Below, piece after piece: positions 47,175 to 55,407 of a stretch of 64,000 bases of DNA. A model generated the notes under the pieces. It did not search any database and was not told the origin of the DNA. It was given only the letters and a program-made list of their open reading frames with translations. Position 1 is the first letter of the stretch, and each line of letters opens with the position of its first letter. The position numbers and the translations under genes were made by a program. The DNA is from Wenyingzhuangia aestuarii (lineage in GTDB: Bacteria; Bacteroidota; Bacteroidia; Flavobacteriales; Flavobacteriaceae), in the NCBI RefSeq assembly GCF_011927765.1, contig NZ_JAATJG010000016.1, positions 38,944 through 102,943 on the forward strand. Direction: 5' to 3'.

Positions 47175-48341
47175 ATGAATACAATAGAAGATTTTAAAGC
47201 ATATGTAGCTAAAGTAGAAGCTACAGAAGGATATACAAAACCTTTAGCATTTGGATTAGGAATCCGTAGATCTAAAGGAGATAAGGTTTTAGATGTAAAC
47301 TTTCCTGCTATTAATTGGAATACTGCTTTTGGAACTGCTGCCTTATTACAAGATGTAGTAAATTTTAAAGGAGGAGAAAATGGTTTTGTGACCGTTTCTA
47401 AAGCTCAATTACAAAAAGCATTTGATAATTTTGCTGCTTTTCATGGAGAGATAGAAAAACACCCAAATATTGTTGTTATCCAACAATTATTAGAAAATAT
47501 TGCAGTTCCTACAAACACTTATCAAGAAGTAGATGTAGTTGCTTATTTCTTATTTGATAAAGACCAACCTGTTGCCGATGCTGTAGAAGGATATTTTAAA
47601 TTACAATGTTTATCTCAATTACACGTATTACCACACGGATTGTCTTTAGACGGTGTTTTTGGAAAATTAAACAATATTGCTTGGACCAACCACGGACCAA
47701 TTTTACCCGAAGATGTTTCTGCTGAAAGAATTAAAGCAACATTTAAAGGAGAAAACATTATTGTTTCTCATGTAGATAAATTCCCTTATATGGTAAATTA
47801 CCACGTACCAAACGGAGTTCGTATTGCTAGCGGATCTCAAGTTCGTTTAGGAGCACACTGTGCTGTAGGTACAACAGTAATGCCAGCGGGTTACATTAAC
47901 TTTAATGCTGGTACAAAAGGAAACGCAATGATAGAAGGTAGAGTTTCTGCTGGAGTTGTTGTTGGTCACGATTCTGATTTAGGTGGAGGAGTTTCTATTA
48001 TGGGAACTTTATCTGGAGGTAACAAAAACGTAATTTCTATTGGAGATAAATGTTTATTAGGAGCCAATGCAGGTACAGGTATTTCTTTAGGATTTGGATG
48101 TACTATTGCTGCTGGTGTTTATGTAACTGCTGCTGCTAAAGTTTGGTTATACGATGCTAACAAACAACCTGTAGACATTAACGGAAACATTGTTGCAGAA
48201 GGTGAAAACATTGTAAAAGGTGCTGAATTAAATGGAAAAGACAAATTATTGTTCTTATTAGATTCTACTAACGGACACTTAACTTGTAGACCAAACCCTA
48301 AAACAATTGAATTAAACGAAGCTTTACACGTTAAAAACTAA
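47175..48341 (+). CDS. dapD: Tetrahydrodipicolinate N-succinyltransferase, long form
   Basis: 388 residues from the ATG at 47175 (the in-frame TTG at 47145 lies inside the predicted -7 box). It succinylates tetrahydrodipicolinate in lysine/meso-DAP synthesis. The C-terminal half is a left-handed beta-helix with GVRIASGSQVRLGAHCAVGTT, NFNAGTKGNAMIEGRVS, GGGVSIMGTLSGGNKNVISIG and CLLGANAGTGISLG. The N-terminal domain of about 190 residues makes it longer than the 270-residue proteobacterial form and like the long actinobacterial/epsilonproteobacterial type. A strong terminator follows. Confidence 0.88.
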   Translation: MNTIEDFKAYVAKVEATEGYTKPLAFGLGIRRSKGDKVLDVNFPAINWNTAFGTAALLQDVVNFKGGENGFVTVSKAQLQKAFDNFAAFHGEIEKHPNIVVIQQLLENIAVPTNTYQEVDVVAYFLFDKDQPVADAVEGYFKLQCLSQLHVLPHGLSLDGVFGKLNNIAWTNHGPILPEDVSAERIKATFKGENIIVSHVDKFPYMVNYHVPNGVRIASGSQVRLGAHCAVGTTVMPAGYINFNAGTKGNAMIEGRVSAGVVVGHDSDLGGGVSIMGTLSGGNKNVISIGDKCLLGANAGTGISLGFGCTIAAGVYVTAAAKVWLYDANKQPVDINGNIVAEGENIVKGAELNGKDKLLFLLDSTNGHLTCRPNPKTIELNEALHVKN

Positions 48342-48364
48342 GACTCGTTATATAATACCATTCC

Positions 48365-48398
48365 AACCACCTATTCTTTTTTGAATAGGTGGTTTTTT
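48365..48398 (+). terminator. Terminator of dapD
   Basis: AACCACCTATTC (48365-48376) pairs with GAATAGGTGGTT (48383-48394), a 12-bp perfect stem, followed by TTTT. Confidence 0.92.
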
Positions 48399-48426
48399 AT
48401 TGAGAATATTTCTTTATTTTTAAGAG

Positions 48427-49065
48427 ATGACGAAATATCTACTTCCCCTATTCGCACTAATTCTGTTAGTTAGTTGTAGCTCTCCTTTACAATCTGTAAA
48501 AGGGAATGTAGCTCCTCATAAATACAAAAGACCTTTAATAGTTACCAATAGCTACTACAGTACAAAATCTGGATTTGCTAAAACATTTAGCCGAAAAATT
48601 AAAAACTACGAACAGGTATCAGAAATTAATGCAAGTTTAGCAGGTCATCTGCAACGTTACTTTTTACTAAATAACACTCAAACATTAACACATTTTGTAA
48701 ACGTAGAAATTGGCAAAAATCTAGTATTAAATTCTAATGAAAATAAAGAAATAAAAACCATTAGAAATGTTGCTTACACCAACAGTGTCGATTTAATTAT
48801 TAAAATAATTCCCGTAGGAATTCACACTAAAATTGATGGAATTTCTTCTGGAATTGCAGAAGATCAATTTAGTGGACCTAGCAAATTTTCTTATGCCAAC
48901 GCTCATAACTTTGATTATTTAATTATTGCAGAAGATGCTTATACCCATAGAGAAGTATGGAAAGCAAAATATGATGTAAATGGAGTGAACTCTCTATTTG
49001 GTAAAATGGCAAAAAAAATTGCTAAAAAAGTACACAAACAATTGTTAAAAGATAGAATTTTCTAA
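48427..49065 (+). CDS. Lipoprotein of unknown function (first of tandem pair)
   Basis: 212 residues with a lipobox at C17 (LILLVSC). No known domain is recognised. The mature part begins HKYKRPLIVTNSYYSTKSGFAKTF, has a middle TNSVDLIIKIIPV, and ends with a basic helix (GKMAKKIAKKVHKQLLKD). The next gene has the same plan, so they look like diverged duplicates. Cell location: outer or inner membrane lipid-anchored, periplasmic. Confidence 0.7.
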   Translation: MTKYLLPLFALILLVSCSSPLQSVKGNVAPHKYKRPLIVTNSYYSTKSGFAKTFSRKIKNYEQVSEINASLAGHLQRYFLLNNTQTLTHFVNVEIGKNLVLNSNENKEIKTIRNVAYTNSVDLIIKIIPVGIHTKIDGISSGIAEDQFSGPSKFSYANAHNFDYLIIAEDAYTHREVWKAKYDVNGVNSLFGKMAKKIAKKVHKQLLKDRIF

Positions 49066-49145
49066 ATTATTATTCTTTGTAAATTAACTTGTTTACACAT
49101 ACAAATCGGCTTGATTATTGTTGTTTTGCTTCTAAAATAATTTCC

Positions 49146-49781
49146 ATGAAAAAAATATTATATTCTTTAATTGTGCTTCTAATCATTAGTTGTAGTAGTT
49201 CTAAAGCAACTGCCTATCAAACAAAAGATGACACACCTCCTAAGTATCAAAAAATTCTACTTGTAACAGATGCCTATTACACCAACAAAAACATTGTTAA
49301 AAAACTTTTTAATACAGAACTAAAAAACAATTTAACTATTTCTAAAATCAACACTAAAATTGTTGAATTAGTTAAAGAAGAATTCAATTATCAAAACAAA
49401 AAAGCCAATTCTTATCTTATTAAAAACAACTTAGACCACCCAACAATATTAACTACAGAAGAAATTCAACAAAATATAGATGAACAAATCTTAAGTAACA
49501 ATATAGATTTAATGGTTACCATTTTTCAAAAAGATATTAAAAGAGTTTACAATAAATTAAATACCAAACAAACCGTTTTTAAAGACGATAGTTACAGTGC
49601 CACAACAAACTCTAGCAATCTTAAATATACCTATATTTTTACAGGAATAGATGTTAGTAATAATACAGTAGTTTTTAAAAGTGAACATCATGTACAAAAT
49701 GCTGATGATTTAGTAAACAATATTCCTAAGCATGTTGCTAAGGATCTTGTAAAAAAACTAAACGAAAAACACTTGTACTAA
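49146..49781 (+). CDS. Lipoprotein of unknown function (second of tandem pair)
   Basis: 211 residues from the ATG at 49146, chosen because the signal sequence and lipobox C16 (LLIISC) follow at once; an earlier start would add about 19 unrelated residues. It resembles its left neighbour: PPKYQKILLVTDAYYTNKNIVKKLF at the same position, NNIDLMVTIF in the middle, and the basic C-terminus PKHVAKDLVKKLNEKHLY. Function unknown; the two lie 80 bp apart on the same strand and may share a transcript. Confidence 0.7.
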   Translation: MKKILYSLIVLLIISCSSSKATAYQTKDDTPPKYQKILLVTDAYYTNKNIVKKLFNTELKNNLTISKINTKIVELVKEEFNYQNKKANSYLIKNNLDHPTILTTEEIQQNIDEQILSNNIDLMVTIFQKDIKRVYNKLNTKQTVFKDDSYSATTNSSNLKYTYIFTGIDVSNNTVVFKSEHHVQNADDLVNNIPKHVAKDLVKKLNEKHLY

Positions 49782-49802
49782 AACTATTTAATCTCTTATA
49801 CC

Positions 49803-49837
49803 AAACCATCCTTTCTTTTTTGATTGGATGGTTTTCT
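49803..49837 (+). terminator. Terminator after the lipoprotein pair
   Basis: AAACCATCC (49803-49811) pairs with GGATGGTTT (49826-49834), followed by TCTTTT. Its right arm overlaps the -33 element of the dus promoter. Confidence 0.8.
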
Positions 49838-49851
49838 TTTATGTATTTTTG
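49823..49851 (+). promoter_or_regulatory. Promoter of the dus gene
   Basis: TTG at 49824-49826, 17-nt spacer, TATTTTTG at 49844-49851 (TAnnTTTG). Start codon 14 nt after the -7 box. Confidence 0.55.
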
Positions 49852-49865
49852 CAAAAATTTTTTAA

Positions 49866-50813
49866 ATGTCAATTACTCTTTTATCATCTCCTTTACAAGG
49901 TTTTACAGACTTTAGATTTCGTAATGCCTTTGATCATTATTTTGGCGGGATTGATACTTTTTACGCTCCCTACATTAAAATGAATGGTAAATTAGTGATT
50001 AAAAATAATTACCAAAGAGACTTAGATCCAGCAAACAATCAAGTTTCTAAATTAATTCCTCAGGTAATGACCAACAATCCTGATGAATTTTTATTTGCAT
50101 TAAACTATGTAAAGTCTTTAGGATACACAGAACTAAATTGGAATTTAGGTTGTCCCTATCCAATGGTTACTAAGCAAGGAATGGGTTCTGGTATGATTTG
50201 TCAGCCGCAAAAAATTGATGAGGTTTTACACAAAGCACACACAGAAAGTGACCTAACTATTTCTATGAAAATGAGAATGGGGTACGATGAACCTACCGAA
50301 ATTTTAGAAACGTTTAAAACACTTGCCAAATATCCTTTAAAAAATATTGCCATCCATGCACGTATAGGTAAGCAATTGTACAAAGGTGGAGTAGATTTAG
50401 ATGCTTTTGAAAAATGTTTAGAACAATCACCACACAAATTGTATTACAACGGAGATATTACAAGCGTAGAAGCTTTTAGAAAAATTCAAAAACGTTTTCC
50501 TGTCTTAGATCATTTTATGATTGGTAGAGGATTAATTTCTGATCCTTTTTTACCAAGTATGATTAAAAACGATTCTATAGAATATCCAGAAAACAGATGG
50601 CAAATTTTTAAAGAATTTCACGATACTATTTATCAGCAATACGATGAAGCCTTGTCTGGCCCTACTCCTATTAAAATGAAAATGTTAGGTTTTTGGGAAT
50701 ACTTTTCTCAATCTTTTGATGATCCTAGAAAAGTGTACAAAGCCATCAAAAAAAACGGGAGTCCTAGAAATTATAGAGCTACTGTTAATGAGATTTTTGC
50801 GAAGCAACGATAA
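49866..50813 (+). CDS. tRNA-dihydrouridine synthase family protein
   Basis: 315 residues, FMN-binding TIM barrel. Motifs: LLSSPLQGFTDFRFRNAF, PQVMTNNPDEFLFALNYVKSLGYTELNWNLGCPYPMVTKQGMGSGM with the catalytic Cys in NLGCPYP, the ISMKMRMGYDE strand, AIHARIGKQLYKGGVD, YYNGDI and MIGRGLISDPFL. It reduces uridine in the tRNA D-loop. Which of the Dus subfamilies (A, B or C) is not clear; the sequence is a common Bacteroidota type. Confidence 0.9.
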   Translation: MSITLLSSPLQGFTDFRFRNAFDHYFGGIDTFYAPYIKMNGKLVIKNNYQRDLDPANNQVSKLIPQVMTNNPDEFLFALNYVKSLGYTELNWNLGCPYPMVTKQGMGSGMICQPQKIDEVLHKAHTESDLTISMKMRMGYDEPTEILETFKTLAKYPLKNIAIHARIGKQLYKGGVDLDAFEKCLEQSPHKLYYNGDITSVEAFRKIQKRFPVLDHFMIGRGLISDPFLPSMIKNDSIEYPENRWQIFKEFHDTIYQQYDEALSGPTPIKMKMLGFWEYFSQSFDDPRKVYKAIKKNGSPRNYRATVNEIFAKQR

Positions 50814-50828
50814 GCATTATTTATAAAA

Positions 50829-50902
50829 CGTCATCTTGAACTTGTTTCAGCATAACGAAAAGACAAATACATATCACGTCTCCCTGAATTTATTTCAGGG
50901 TC
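50829..50902. repeat. Two related REP-like repeats with an inverted repeat
   Basis: The first unit reads CGTCATCTTGAACTTGTTTC followed by AGCAT; the second, 50 bp on, reads CGTCTCCCTGAATTTATTTC followed by AGGGTCGCAT. The second forms a hairpin CCCTGAA/TTTCAGGG (50882-50900). This motif (GTCA-CCTGA-ACTTGTTTCAGG) is a widely scattered intergenic element in flavobacterial genomes. The first copy looks decayed. Confidence 0.6.
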
Positions 50903-51017
50903 GCATAAAAAACTTTAATAATTCTATCAACAATATGACACTCAAATGAATTTATCATAACAGTAAAAACACCCCAACAAACACACTTTAAAATACTGTA
51001 TTCTATATTATTATGAA

Positions 51018-51025
51018 TAGCTTTG
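51018..51025 (+). promoter_or_regulatory. -7 box of the J-domain/KTSC gene
   Basis: TAGCTTTG matches TAnnTTTG and lies 25 bp before the ATG at 51051. No -33 match at the right spacing. Confidence 0.5.
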
Positions 51026-51050
51026 CACCCGCAACCTGAAAAAACAAAAC

Positions 51051-51497
51051 ATGAAACGTATTAACGAATATAAAAAGCTTTTTAACGTAGAAGGAGCTAT
51101 CAACTTAAAAGAGCTAAAAACCACATATAGAGGATTGGTAAAACAATTCCATCCTGATAAATTTCAGGTTGAAGAAGAAAAAATAGAAGCAGAAAAACAA
51201 AGCTTAAAAATTATTGACGGATACCACTTTTTAGTAAGTATTGCTCCAGAAACTAAAGAAGCTAACTTAGAAGCGTATACAGCAACTATTACACAATCTC
51301 AAGTTGCAGATTATCACCACAAAAGTATGTTATTAGAAGTTACTTTTACAGATGGTAATACATACGAATACTTTGGAGTAAATCATAAATTATTTTTAAA
51401 GTTTGTAAATAGTAAATCTATCAACAACTTTGGAAAACGTAATATTTTCAACTCTTTTACTTACAGAAAATCTAAAAAAGGAACTGTAGAAGCATAA
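51051..51497 (+). CDS. J-domain protein fused to a KTSC domain
   Basis: 148 residues. The N-terminal half is a J-like domain: YKKLFNVEGAINLKELKTTYRGLVKQFHPDKF with the HPD triad at about residues 34-36, then a short helix III. The C-terminal half (about residues 90-148) fits the KTSC domain: MLLEVTFTDGNTYEYFGVNHKLFLKFVNSKSINNFGKRNIFNSFTYRK. J-domains stimulate Hsp70 ATPase; KTSC domains are of unclear function and often found with nucleic acid-related proteins. A stable fusion suggests a chaperone adaptor, but this is inference. Confidence 0.8.
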   Translation: MKRINEYKKLFNVEGAINLKELKTTYRGLVKQFHPDKFQVEEEKIEAEKQSLKIIDGYHFLVSIAPETKEANLEAYTATITQSQVADYHHKSMLLEVTFTDGNTYEYFGVNHKLFLKFVNSKSINNFGKRNIFNSFTYRKSKKGTVEA

Positions 51498-51525
51498 GCT
51501 TACACAAACCATCCTAATTAAATAT

Positions 51526-51576
51526 AAATGCAGATAATTTTAAATAGTTCGCTATTTATCATCATCTGCATTTTTG
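51526..51576 (+). terminator. Two-part hairpin terminator with TTCG tetraloop
   Basis: Outer arms AAATGCAGAT (51526-51535) and ATCTGCATTT (51564-51573) enclose an inner stem TAAATAG/CTATTTA capped by TTCG (51548-51551), followed by TTTG. Placed about 30 bp after the KTSC gene. Confidence 0.75.
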
Positions 51577-51621
51577 TATGTAAACACATCACATCCTATA
51601 AAATACTAGCAATAAATAAAC

Positions 51622-51629
51622 TATTTTTG
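51622..51629 (+). promoter_or_regulatory. -7 box directly before the FAD oxidoreductase gene
   Basis: TATTTTTG matches TAnnTTTG but ends only 4 bases before the ATG at 51634, so a transcript from it would be leaderless or nearly so. Confidence 0.45.
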
Positions 51630-51633
51630 CAAC

Positions 51634-53196
51634 ATGGTAAAAGAGATTCAACTTCGTATAAAATTACAAGAAGAAACCAAGGCTAATATTTTAGAAATAA
51701 AAGCTGCACAATGGTTAAGCGTTCCTAGAAAAGACATTACATCGGTAAAAGTGTTACGTAAATCTATAGATGCACGTAAACCTCAAATTTACTTTAATTA
51801 CAAAGTAGCCGTGTATATAAAAGAATTGGCTCCTGAGCAATCGGAATATCAATTCAACTATCAAGATGTTTCTAACAAACCAGAAATACACATTGTAGGT
51901 TTTGGACCTGCGGGTATGTATGCTGCGTTGCGTTGTATAGAGTTAGGATACAAACCTGTGGTTTTAGAACGTGGAAAAAATGTACAAGACAGACGTAGAG
52001 ATTTACGTCAAATTAACCAATCTCACGATGTAAACGAAGACTCTAACTATTGTTTTGGAGAAGGTGGTGCTGGAACCTATTCTGATGGGAAATTATACAC
52101 CCGAAGTTTAAAACGTGGTGATGTTCGTAGAATTTTTGAAAATCTAGTTTATCACGGAGCAACAGAACAAATTTTAATTGATGCGCATCCCCATATTGGA
52201 ACCAACAAATTACCTAAGATAATTGCTAAGATTCGTGAAAACATAATTCACTACGGAGGTGAAGTTCATTTTGAATCTAGAGTTGTTGATATTCTTACCA
52301 AAAACAACAAATTACAAGCCATTCAATTACAAGACGGTAGAGAACTTAGCGCTAAAGCTTTAATTTTAGCTACAGGTCATTCTGCCCGTGATATTTATGA
52401 GTTGTTAGACAAAAAAGAAATTGCTTTACAGGCAAAATCTTTTGCCATGGGCGTTCGTGTAGAGCATCCGCAACAAATTATTGATGGTATTCAATACCAT
52501 TGCGAAGGTAGTAGACATGAATTGTTACCTGCTGCAGCTTACGGATGGGTGGAACAAGTTCGTGATAGAGGTGTGTACTCTTTTTGTATGTGTCCTGGTG
52601 GATTTATAGTTCCTGCCGCTACTGCCAATGGTGAAGTAGTTGTAAACGGAATGTCTCCTTCTAAACGAAATAACGTATTTGCCAACTCTGGAATTGTAGT
52701 AGAAATTAACGCTCAAAAAGATTTACAGAAATACGAACAATACGGTGCTTTAAAAGGATTGCAATATCAAAAAGATTTAGAACGATTGGCTTTTACTGCT
52801 GGAGGAAGATCGCAAACAGCTCCCGCACAAAGGTTGACTGATTTTATTGATGGGAAGTTATCTCCAGAATTAAATTCAACATCATACCAACCCGGATTAA
52901 AATCGGCTCCTTTACATTCTTTATTACCCAAAGCTATTGGAGGTAGATTGCGTAAAGGTTTTGCACAAATTGGTGCTAAAATGCACGGATATAACACCAA
53001 CCAAGCCAATGTAATTGGAGTAGAATCTAGAACCTCATCTCCAGTAAATATTCCAAGAAAAGAAAACTTAGAACATCCAGAAATTGAAGGTTTGTTTCCT
53101 TGTGGTGAAGGTGGTGGTTATGCTGGTGGAATTATATCTGCCGCTATGGATGGTGAACGTTGTGCAGAAGCTGCTATTCAGAATTTAAAGAACTAG
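51634..53196 (+). CDS. FAD-dependent oxidoreductase (COG2509-type)
   Basis: 520 residues. A small N-terminal domain (residues 1-85, with RKDITSVKVLRKSIDARK) is followed by a Rossmann FAD fold: HIVGFGPAGMYAALRCIELGYKPVVLERG near residues 88-115, CFGEGGAGTYSDGKLYTR near 150, LATGHSARDIYE near 248, and GEGGGYAGGIISAAMDGERCAEA near 495. This matches the large uncharacterised COG2509 dehydrogenase group; the substrate is unknown. The N-terminal extension is shared by the group and is not a separate enzyme. Confidence 0.85.
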   Translation: MVKEIQLRIKLQEETKANILEIKAAQWLSVPRKDITSVKVLRKSIDARKPQIYFNYKVAVYIKELAPEQSEYQFNYQDVSNKPEIHIVGFGPAGMYAALRCIELGYKPVVLERGKNVQDRRRDLRQINQSHDVNEDSNYCFGEGGAGTYSDGKLYTRSLKRGDVRRIFENLVYHGATEQILIDAHPHIGTNKLPKIIAKIRENIIHYGGEVHFESRVVDILTKNNKLQAIQLQDGRELSAKALILATGHSARDIYELLDKKEIALQAKSFAMGVRVEHPQQIIDGIQYHCEGSRHELLPAAAYGWVEQVRDRGVYSFCMCPGGFIVPAATANGEVVVNGMSPSKRNNVFANSGIVVEINAQKDLQKYEQYGALKGLQYQKDLERLAFTAGGRSQTAPAQRLTDFIDGKLSPELNSTSYQPGLKSAPLHSLLPKAIGGRLRKGFAQIGAKMHGYNTNQANVIGVESRTSSPVNIPRKENLEHPEIEGLFPCGEGGGYAGGIISAAMDGERCAEAAIQNLKN

Positions 53197-53244
53197 AACA
53201 TCTATAAAAATTATTAATTTTAATGCGCTATTAAGTTGATGAAA

Positions 53245-53252
53245 TACATTTG
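53245..53252 (+). promoter_or_regulatory. -7 box before the ZIP transporter gene
   Basis: TACATTTG matches TAnnTTTG and lies 24 bp before the ATG at 53277. No -33 match. Confidence 0.4.
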
Positions 53253-53276
53253 TGACAAATAGTTAATCCTTAAGAT

Positions 53277-53981
53277 ATGAAAGAACTAATTCTATATTCT
53301 GGCTTTGCGGGTATTACAGTTTTTTTAGGCGGACTTTTAGCAAATTATTTTAATCATCACATTAAAGAAACTCCCATTAAGTATGAAATTACTCATACTT
53401 TAATGTCTTTTGGTGCTGGTATTATTTTATCGGCATTAGCCTTAGTACTAATTCCTAAAGGCATGGAAAAACTCTCTTTAATTCCGTTGATTATTTATTT
53501 TCTTACAGGAGCATTGTTATTTCTGTTTTTAGATGAATATTTAGCAAAAAAGGGTGGACAAATGGCCACGTTACTAGCCATGTTAATGGATTTTATACCT
53601 GAATCTATAGCGTTAGGAGCTGTATTTGCTATTGAACCTAACATGGCAACTCTATTAGCTATTTTTATTGGTTTGCAAAATTTACCCGAAGCTTTTAACG
53701 CTTTTAGAGATTTGGTTCAAAGTGGATTCACAATACAAAAAACGCTTGTTATCTTTTTCTTATTAAGTTTTTCTGGAACTTTAGCAGCCTTAAGCGGACA
53801 TTATTTATTGAGCAACTCTCCTAACCTAACCGCTCATTTAATGACTTTTGCTAGCGGTGGAATTTTATATTTACTAATTCAAGATATTATTCCCGAAAGT
53901 AAATTAAACAAAAACTACCTAACATCTTTGGGTGCAATTCTAGGTTTTTCAGTAGGTATTATTGGAGAAAAATTAATTTAA
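53277..53981 (+). CDS. ZIP family divalent metal transporter
   Basis: 234 residues with eight hydrophobic helices. The transport site helices are degenerate relative to typical ZIP (HNxPEG): here they read DFIPESIALGAVF (helix IV) and IGLQNLPEAFNAFRDL (helix V). The fold and the PE pairs are retained, so metal uptake or efflux (zinc or a related ion) is likely, with the metal not readable. Single gene between the oxidoreductase and a helicase. Confidence 0.8.
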   Translation: MKELILYSGFAGITVFLGGLLANYFNHHIKETPIKYEITHTLMSFGAGIILSALALVLIPKGMEKLSLIPLIIYFLTGALLFLFLDEYLAKKGGQMATLLAMLMDFIPESIALGAVFAIEPNMATLLAIFIGLQNLPEAFNAFRDLVQSGFTIQKTLVIFFLLSFSGTLAALSGHYLLSNSPNLTAHLMTFASGGILYLLIQDIIPESKLNKNYLTSLGAILGFSVGIIGEKLI

Positions 53982-54078
53982 AGTTGAGTTCTATATCAAA
54001 ATAGATTCTACTATTTCATTAGTCATTTCTTCTTCGTTTCCATTACCTTGCATAAGATTACATCAACTACAAACAATC

Positions 54079-55389
54079 ATGTCTACAATACATAAAAATC
54101 AAGCTAGTATTCTTTCTAAATTAGGGATTAACGCTTTAAATCCAATGCAAGAAGCTGCTCAAAAAGGGATTGCTGCCAATACAGATGTTGTGTTGCTATC
54201 TCCTACAGGAACAGGTAAAACATTGGCTTTTTTATTACCAATGATAGAAAAGTTAAATGCTAACATTTCAGAAGTTCAAACCATTATCATCACTCCTTCT
54301 AGAGAATTGGCCATCCAAATAGAGCAAGTTTTTAGAGAAATGGGAACAGGTTATAAAGCTAATTGTGTATATGGTGGTAGACCTATGTCTAAGGACAAAA
54401 TAGAATTGGCTCACACACCACATGTGTTGATTGGAACTCCTGGTAGAATTGCAGATCATTTACGTAAAAATAGTTTTGATACAGAATATATTGAAACGTT
54501 AATTTTAGATGAATTTGACAAATCTTTAGAAGTAGGCTTTGAAGAAGAGATGAGTGAAATTATTAGATTTCTTCCTAACGTTCAACAAAAAATATTAACC
54601 TCAGCTACACAAGAAATTGAGATTCCTAGTTTTGTGGGAATTCAAAATCCTGAGTTGATTAATTTCTTAAGTGAGAAAAAATCTCAGTTAGTCCTTAAAA
54701 AAGTATTATCTCCAGACAAAGACAAACTTAAAACGTTGGTAGATACGCTTTGTCATATAGGAAATAAGTCGGGAATTATTTTCTGTAATTTTAAAGATTC
54801 TATTGCTAGAGTAAGTGATTATTTAGCCGATCACGAAATTAGTCACGGTTGTTTTTATGGTGGATTGGAACAAAAAGACAGAGAACGTGCTTTGATTAAA
54901 TTTAGAAACGGAACTCACAGAATTTTAATTGCTACAGATTTAGCGGCTCGTGGATTAGATGTGCCAGAAATTGATTTTTTAATTCACTACCAATTGCCTT
55001 TAAAAGTAGAAGAATTTACCCACAGAAATGGTAGAACTGCAAGAATGCATAAAGAAGGAACTGCTTATGTAATTCAATGGAAAAAAGAACCGTTACCTGA
55101 TTTTATCAATATTGATGAGGTAGAACATTTACAAGCGGATAGTTTACCCGAACCATCGGAATGGAAAACTTTGTTTATTTCTGGAGGTAGAAAAGATAAA
55201 ATTTCTAAAGGTGATATAGCCGGTTTATTAATTAAACAAGGTCATTTATCTGGAAATCAAGTAGGGGTTATAGAACTAAAACAAGATTGTGCCTTTGTAT
55301 CGGTACAAGTTAGAAATACTAAAGCTTTGTTAGATCAAATCAATAACCAACGATTAAAGAAAAAGAAGGTTAGAATTACAGAAATTTAA
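54079..55389 (+). CDS. DEAD-box RNA helicase with DbpA-like RNA-binding domain
   Basis: 436 residues. Helicase motifs: Q-motif NPMQEAA, I SPTGTGKT, Ia TPSRELA, Ib GTPGRI, II as DEFD in LILDEFDKSLEVGFE (not DEAD), III SAT, V ATDLAARGLD and VI HRNGRTAR. After the second RecA domain, residues about 365-436 (KDKISKGDIAGLLIKQGHLSGNQVGVIELKQDCAFVSV) form a DbpA/CsdA-type RNA-binding domain. It probably acts in large-subunit ribosome assembly, as DbpA does. Confidence 0.9.
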   Translation: MSTIHKNQASILSKLGINALNPMQEAAQKGIAANTDVVLLSPTGTGKTLAFLLPMIEKLNANISEVQTIIITPSRELAIQIEQVFREMGTGYKANCVYGGRPMSKDKIELAHTPHVLIGTPGRIADHLRKNSFDTEYIETLILDEFDKSLEVGFEEEMSEIIRFLPNVQQKILTSATQEIEIPSFVGIQNPELINFLSEKKSQLVLKKVLSPDKDKLKTLVDTLCHIGNKSGIIFCNFKDSIARVSDYLADHEISHGCFYGGLEQKDRERALIKFRNGTHRILIATDLAARGLDVPEIDFLIHYQLPLKVEEFTHRNGRTARMHKEGTAYVIQWKKEPLPDFINIDEVEHLQADSLPEPSEWKTLFISGGRKDKISKGDIAGLLIKQGHLSGNQVGVIELKQDCAFVSVQVRNTKALLDQINNQRLKKKKVRITEI

Positions 55390-55407
55390 ACCTCCCAAAC
55401 ATTTAAC

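Noticed and set aside
50814..51050. Possible CRISPR or tRNA in the 237-bp gap
   Set aside because: Only two imperfect copies of a REP-like motif; no regular spacing, no cloverleaf.
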